A stretch of DNA of 64,000 nucleotides from Bacteroidota bacterium. GTDB lineage: Bacteria > Bacteroidota > Bacteroidia > Cytophagales > Cyclobacteriaceae. Position 1 is the first letter of the stretch. Each line of letters opens with the position of its first letter. The stretch covers positions 434,001 to 498,000 of the forward strand of contig JAFDYT010000005.1 in the NCBI GenBank assembly GCA_018266055.1, read 5' to 3'. Made by a program: the position numbers and the translations under genes. Below, piece after piece: positions 60,447 through 64,000 of this stretch. A model generated the notes under the pieces. That model saw only the letters and a list, made by a program, of their open reading frames with translations. It had not been told where the DNA came from and did not search any database.

Positions 60447-60461
60447 TGGCACATGTCTTGT
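60447..60461 (+). promoter_or_regulatory. rpoN-type promoter: Sigma-54-type promoter for the Fn3/sensor-kinase pair
   Basis: TTGGCACATGTCTTGTATAA contains TGGCAC (60447-60452) and TTGT (60458-60461) with GG-N10-GT spacing, close to the RpoN consensus TGGCAC-N5-TTGC. Transcription would begin near 60472, about 83 nt before ATG 60555. It matches the site at 9719 in form and in having the shared upstream motif. Confidence 0.68.
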
Positions 60462-60554
60462 ATAAATGTTTCTCGTCAATCGAGTGATTGATTGTAGTAA
60501 CACGCATCAGGGTTTCTCTCCTTGAGTAGCTCTGATTGCATAACCTAAATAACG

Positions 60555-61160
60555 ATGAGAGTATTTGTAAAAATGGGCCTGACGTCGTTGTCAGTGCTCA
60601 AAAAGATTGCCAAGTCGCGGTTTATCCATATAAACATGACGGGCAACCCGCATTTCATTTCGCCCAACCCGCCGCTGTCGGCCATTGCCACCGCTACGGA
60701 TAACCTGGAAGCAGCAAATCTGGCGGGCGCAGGCCCCGAACGCGTCGCGGCCCGGCGCAGGAAAGAAGAGGAACTCGACATGTTGATCAAACAACTGGCA
60801 TCGTACGTGGAAGCGATCGCCAATGCCGACCTCGTCTCCGCAGAGACCGTGATACTGAGTTCTGGCTTTGACCTGAAGAAAAAAGGAATACGCTCCACTG
60901 AGGAATTCTATGCAGCGGCCACCGGCAGACGCGGCGAAGCAAAACTGTACCGCAAGGCAGTGAAGCGCGGTACGTATCACTTTCAGATGTGTACCGACCT
61001 CACCAACAACAGTTGGGAGACGATATACGAAGGCACGCGCGGCACCTTTTTCATGCGCGACTTAAAGCCCAATTGCTTGTACTACTTCCGGGTCAAGGTA
61101 ATCACCAATGCTGGCCCCAGTAAGTGGTCGGTGGTGTGCAGTGTGTTTATTACTGTGTAA
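60555..61160 (+). CDS. Fibronectin type III-domain protein, probably sigma-54 dependent
   Basis: A 201-residue protein without signal peptide. Residues ~1-110 are basic and helical (VLKKIAKSRFIHINMTGNPH; RRRKEEELDMLIKQLASYVE). The last ~85 residues form a fibronectin type III-like domain (GTYHFQMCTDLTNNSWETIY; LKPNCLYYFRVKVITNAGPS, ending KWSVVCSVFITV). I recall this arrangement in Bacteroidota proteins of unknown role that occur in several copies per genome. It has its own sigma-54-type promoter, like the unrelated-looking helical gene at 9773, and is followed after 28 bp by a sensor kinase gene. Confidence 0.82.
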   Translation: MRVFVKMGLTSLSVLKKIAKSRFIHINMTGNPHFISPNPPLSAIATATDNLEAANLAGAGPERVAARRRKEEELDMLIKQLASYVEAIANADLVSAETVILSSGFDLKKKGIRSTEEFYAAATGRRGEAKLYRKAVKRGTYHFQMCTDLTNNSWETIYEGTRGTFFMRDLKPNCLYYFRVKVITNAGPSKWSVVCSVFITV

Positions 61161-61188
61161 GCCAATAAAAAAATTCACAAAAGCAGAC

Positions 61189-64000
61189 ATGAAACTTTTC
61201 ACCAACCTCCACGCTGTTATTAACCACCCTATGATACATCTTCCCCGGCTAATGCTCGCCCTCTCCATTTTCAGCGCAAGCTGCGTTTCGTCGCTCGCCC
61301 AAACGGTTGATCAGGCCACACTTGCCCAAACCATTGAGCCTTCGCCTATGCTGAGGCATTATGACGCAGGTCTTGACCAATTGATTACGATTTGGGACAT
61401 TTTTCCGTCGCCCAGCGGTACGCTGCTTATGGCCGGTGATTTTTGGTTGTGCGAGTACGACGGGCACCAGTTTAGAAGACTATTTTCACCCTCGGTATTC
61501 TCTGTGGCGATGGATCCGCGCGACAGCACCGTGTATGTGGGAGCCATGCAAGCGATTGGCTATTTAACGCAGGATGAGCAGGGGAAGATAGGGCTTCATA
61601 CACTAAACCATTTGCTTCCGGATTCCATACAAACGCCGCCGATACGGCAGGTGATCGTGACAAAAAACAAAGTTTTCTTCCTGGGGGGCTCTCAGGTTTT
61701 CACCTACCACAAACACAAACGCACGTGTGAGGTGTACGATTTCAAGAGCTCAATCCGAAAAGGTTTTGCGTTTGGCGATTCGCTGTATGTGGGTGACCAG
61801 GCAAAGGGTATGCAAATACTCTATAATAATAGCGTCACGATGGCCCCCTTCGGCGATTTTTTCAAAGGCAACTTTTTTCGAGGAGCCCTTCGGCTTCCTT
61901 CGGGTGATCACCTGCTTGGGTGGAAAGACATGATTCTATACGATCATACCGGCAAAGTTGCTCCTGCTCCCTATACGCTTAACCCAGACCATACCAATAG
62001 CACAGCCAACGCCTTCGCTTCTGCCTCGGCCCAAAACAATCTGGTCGTTAACCGCCTTGCCCCCGGCGGCGCTACTCTCTTTGATGATCACCACAACAAA
62101 TTTTTTGAATACCGGGGAGCATATAAATTTCCGGCTCTTGCCGTGGTCAGCGCGGGCGTTGATCTTCAGAAAAATTATTGGCTGGGGTACTATTACAAAA
62201 CAGGAGGAGCGCTGACTAAAATAGAATCCAGTCAGGATATTAAAACATGGACTTCGGAGAGCGGATTGCCCGGTGTATTGGCGATGACGCACTATAAAAA
62301 TGAATTGTACCTCGCCACCTCCAACGGGATGTATGTGATGGATGCACAACATCGGCTTCACCGGATCCCTAACACTTCGGGATTCTATTATCGTACAGCT
62401 ACAATTTGGATGAACGGGCAAGAGAAGCTTCTGGTATCGGACAATGACGGAGTAAAAGAATGGAACGGCACTTCGTTTAATCTCCTCTTTCCGGGCGTCG
62501 GCGAGGGCTATGCCATTTTACAGACCAAGAGCAATCCCAACCGCTTAATCTTAAACGGAGGTACACGGACGTTGTCGCTGCTGTACCAAAACGGAAAATG
62601 GAAAGAAGAATACGCATTGCCCTCTTTACAAAGGGAAGAAAAAATTCAGGAAACCCCCGGCGGTTTTATTTGGATAGATAGTGTCAGAATTGATACCAAA
62701 CAAACTCCTTTCGGCATTGCAAATTTCTCATTGCGTGGGCTCCAGTCAATAGGAAGTCTTTCGGTAAGCCCGAAGGGAAATATTCTGCGAGGGAGCAGCA
62801 ATGGAATATTTGAACTCGACGAGCAAAAAAAACAATTTTCGCTCTGGAAAGACCTCGGGCCGGAATTGTCGGATGGCTTTCATGATGTGTCACGCATTCT
62901 TCGAATTTCCGACAGCAGTTACCTGATCAGTTCGGGCGATATACCATCCTCTGCTTCCATTGTCACGTTTTCCAAATCGGGCAAGTCGGTAGTGAGCGCA
63001 CCATTTAAAAGACTTCCGGAGAAGGGGCATATTGAATGTATGTGGGCCGACCGGGATGGTACGGTGTGGATCGGCGGCACGTTCGGGCTGATCATGTACA
63101 AGCCAGAGGGCGACACCAAAGTGTACGATCAACCTTTCAATTGCCTGATCCGAAAAATTAATATCGGCACTGACAGCACGGTGTTCATGGGCGGGTTGTT
63201 TCGTCAGTCGGTAGAAAAAATTCACCCGCGGTTAAGTTTCGAACGCAACCAGATACACTTTGAATTTGCCGCTCCATTCTTCGATAAAGAAGAAGAGACG
63301 CTTTACGCGTATCGTTTGAAAGGGCAAACCGAAACCTGGTCGGCGTGGGATAAAGTGTATTACAAAGAATTTAACAACATGGGGGAAGGTAGCTACACCT
63401 TTGAGGTAAAAGCCAAAAACATTTACGGCAAAGAAAGCCGGATCGCGTCGTGCTCGTTTGAGGTATTGCCTCCGTGGTACCGCACGTGGTGGAGTTATTC
63501 GCTCTATAGTATTGCCGGTTTTCTTTTTATGGCGGGTGTGGTTCGCTGGCGCACTGCCAGCCTTAGGAAGAAGCGCATGGAGCTGGAGAAAATTGTTTCT
63601 CAGCAAACAACTGAACTGCGTGAAAAAAATGAAAACCTCAATGGTGCCAACGAAGAATTGCGCTCTACCAATGAAGAATTAAACTCCACGATTGAAGAAT
63701 TGAACTCTACCAATGACAAATTGGTAACTACCCAAAAACAACTTGTGGCATCAGAAAAGATGGCTTCGCTTGGGCAGCTCACTGCAGGCATTGCCCACGA
63801 AATCAACAACCCCATTAACTTCATCTCCGGCGGAGTTCAGGCGCTCGACATTCTGCATAAAGAACTGTTTGATCAGGGAGCCACACTTAGTCCACAAGAA
63901 CTGGAAGAACGCAAACAGGAAATCGCCCAGCTCATGGGCAGCATGACCAACGGCGTCATGCGCACGGCTACGATCATTAAAAGCCTTCGTCAATTCTCAA
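61189..64000 (+). CDS. Propeller-type sensor histidine kinase, cut by the window end
   Basis: The frame runs from ATG 61189 to the last base without a stop (937 residues visible). A signal peptide is likely (about residues 22-41, ending SSLAQ after an extended start). A long propeller-type sensor follows, with weakly conserved repeats such as DGTVWIGGTFGL, then a Y_Y_Y domain (YAYRLKGQTETWSAW; GEGSYTFEVKAKN) and a membrane segment (about 767-785). Next is a coiled coil of repeated NEELNSTIEELNST units, then HisKA with His870 (LGQLTAGIAHEINNPINFIS). The His region is of the GIAHEINNP type, unlike the kinase at 3180, so it may be an NtrB-like kinase able to control a sigma-54 activator. The ATPase domain lies outside the window. 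It is probably co-transcribed with the Fn3 gene. Confidence 0.88.
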   Translation, partial: MKLFTNLHAVINHPMIHLPRLMLALSIFSASCVSSLAQTVDQATLAQTIEPSPMLRHYDAGLDQLITIWDIFPSPSGTLLMAGDFWLCEYDGHQFRRLFSPSVFSVAMDPRDSTVYVGAMQAIGYLTQDEQGKIGLHTLNHLLPDSIQTPPIRQVIVTKNKVFFLGGSQVFTYHKHKRTCEVYDFKSSIRKGFAFGDSLYVGDQAKGMQILYNNSVTMAPFGDFFKGNFFRGALRLPSGDHLLGWKDMILYDHTGKVAPAPYTLNPDHTNSTANAFASASAQNNLVVNRLAPGGATLFDDHHNKFFEYRGAYKFPALAVVSAGVDLQKNYWLGYYYKTGGALTKIESSQDIKTWTSESGLPGVLAMTHYKNELYLATSNGMYVMDAQHRLHRIPNTSGFYYRTATIWMNGQEKLLVSDNDGVKEWNGTSFNLLFPGVGEGYAILQTKSNPNRLILNGGTRTLSLLYQNGKWKEEYALPSLQREEKIQETPGGFIWIDSVRIDTKQTPFGIANFSLRGLQSIGSLSVSPKGNILRGSSNGIFELDEQKKQFSLWKDLGPELSDGFHDVSRILRISDSSYLISSGDIPSSASIVTFSKSGKSVVSAPFKRLPEKGHIECMWADRDGTVWIGGTFGLIMYKPEGDTKVYDQPFNCLIRKINIGTDSTVFMGGLFRQSVEKIHPRLSFERNQIHFEFAAPFFDKEEETLYAYRLKGQTETWSAWDKVYYKEFNNMGEGSYTFEVKAKNIYGKESRIASCSFEVLPPWYRTWWSYSLYSIAGFLFMAGVVRWRTASLRKKRMELEKIVSQQTTELREKNENLNGANEELRSTNEELNSTIEELNSTNDKLVTTQKQLVASEKMASLGQLTAGIAHEINNPINFISGGVQALDILHKELFDQGATLSPQELEERKQEIAQLMGSMTNGVMRTATIIKSLRQFS

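Overview
The window looks like a chromosomal stretch from a Bacteroidota bacterium, most likely of the Cytophagales (Chryseolinea/Ohtaekwangia-like; inferred from gene content, not from a marker gene). Supporting features are a secreted protein with a gliding-motility/type IX C-terminal sorting domain, two-component sensors with regulator-propeller and Y_Y_Y domains, a TPR sensor kinase fused to an AraC regulator, large secreted RHS proteins, FISUMP and CarboxypepD_reg-like domains, and promoters of the Bacteroidota TTTG / TAnnTTTG type. I see no rRNA, tRNA, CRISPR array or intact insertion sequence.

Layout. 1-3.0 kb: end of a carbohydrate-binding protein, a frameshifted secreted protein, a membrane CarboxypepD_reg-like protein and a transglutaminase-like protein. 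3.2-9.5 kb: two large sensor kinases. 9.7-10.5 kb: an unknown helical protein behind a sigma-54 promoter. 11.0-15.5 kb: a decayed TPR gene and a three-gene minus-strand operon (small secreted protein, coiled-coil/beta-barrel protein, type IX-sorted protein). 15.6-31.7 kb: a long minus-strand operon running tail-fibre-like protein, OmpH-like chaperone, lipoprotein, 1679-aa RHS-partner protein, small secreted protein, a giant RHS protein broken by one missing base, and a 365-aa secreted protein that may be the partner of the RHS tail.

32-34 kb: an SGNH lipoprotein and an S1/P1 nuclease separated by a 12-unit array of degenerate 21-bp repeats. 34.3-43.5 kb: a tight plus-strand operon of an RMD1-family protein, C39-like peptidase, RLAN/RimK ATP-grasp ligase, GCS2-type ligase, helix-hairpin-helix protein and 1332-aa superfamily 1 helicase. 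The middle genes form an amidoligase module that probably makes or attaches a peptide-like product. 43.5-47.1 kb: a Tat-exported Gfo/Idh/MocA oxidoreductase, a DUF1080 hydrolase-like protein and an MFS sugar transporter, probably for keto-sugar use. 47.1-51.7 kb: DUF1801, OmpA-family, beta-barrel, pentapeptide-repeat and phospholipase-D lipoprotein genes. 51.8-59.6 kb: an AT-richer stretch of small, mostly unrecognised secreted and cytoplasmic genes, probably accessory. 59.6-60.5 kb: no gene, but 22 consecutive 21-bp units and a sigma-54 promoter. 60.6-64 kb: an Fn3-domain protein and a sensor kinase that runs off the window.

The strongest unexplained signals are the two 21-bp arrays (different sequence, same period), a shared enhancer-like motif plus sigma-54 promoter in front of the genes at 9773 and 60555, and the amidoligase operon. 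Three genes are broken by single changes (an A-run near 884-889, a TGA at 11425-11427, a missing base at 20470/20471). These could be real decay or assembly errors.
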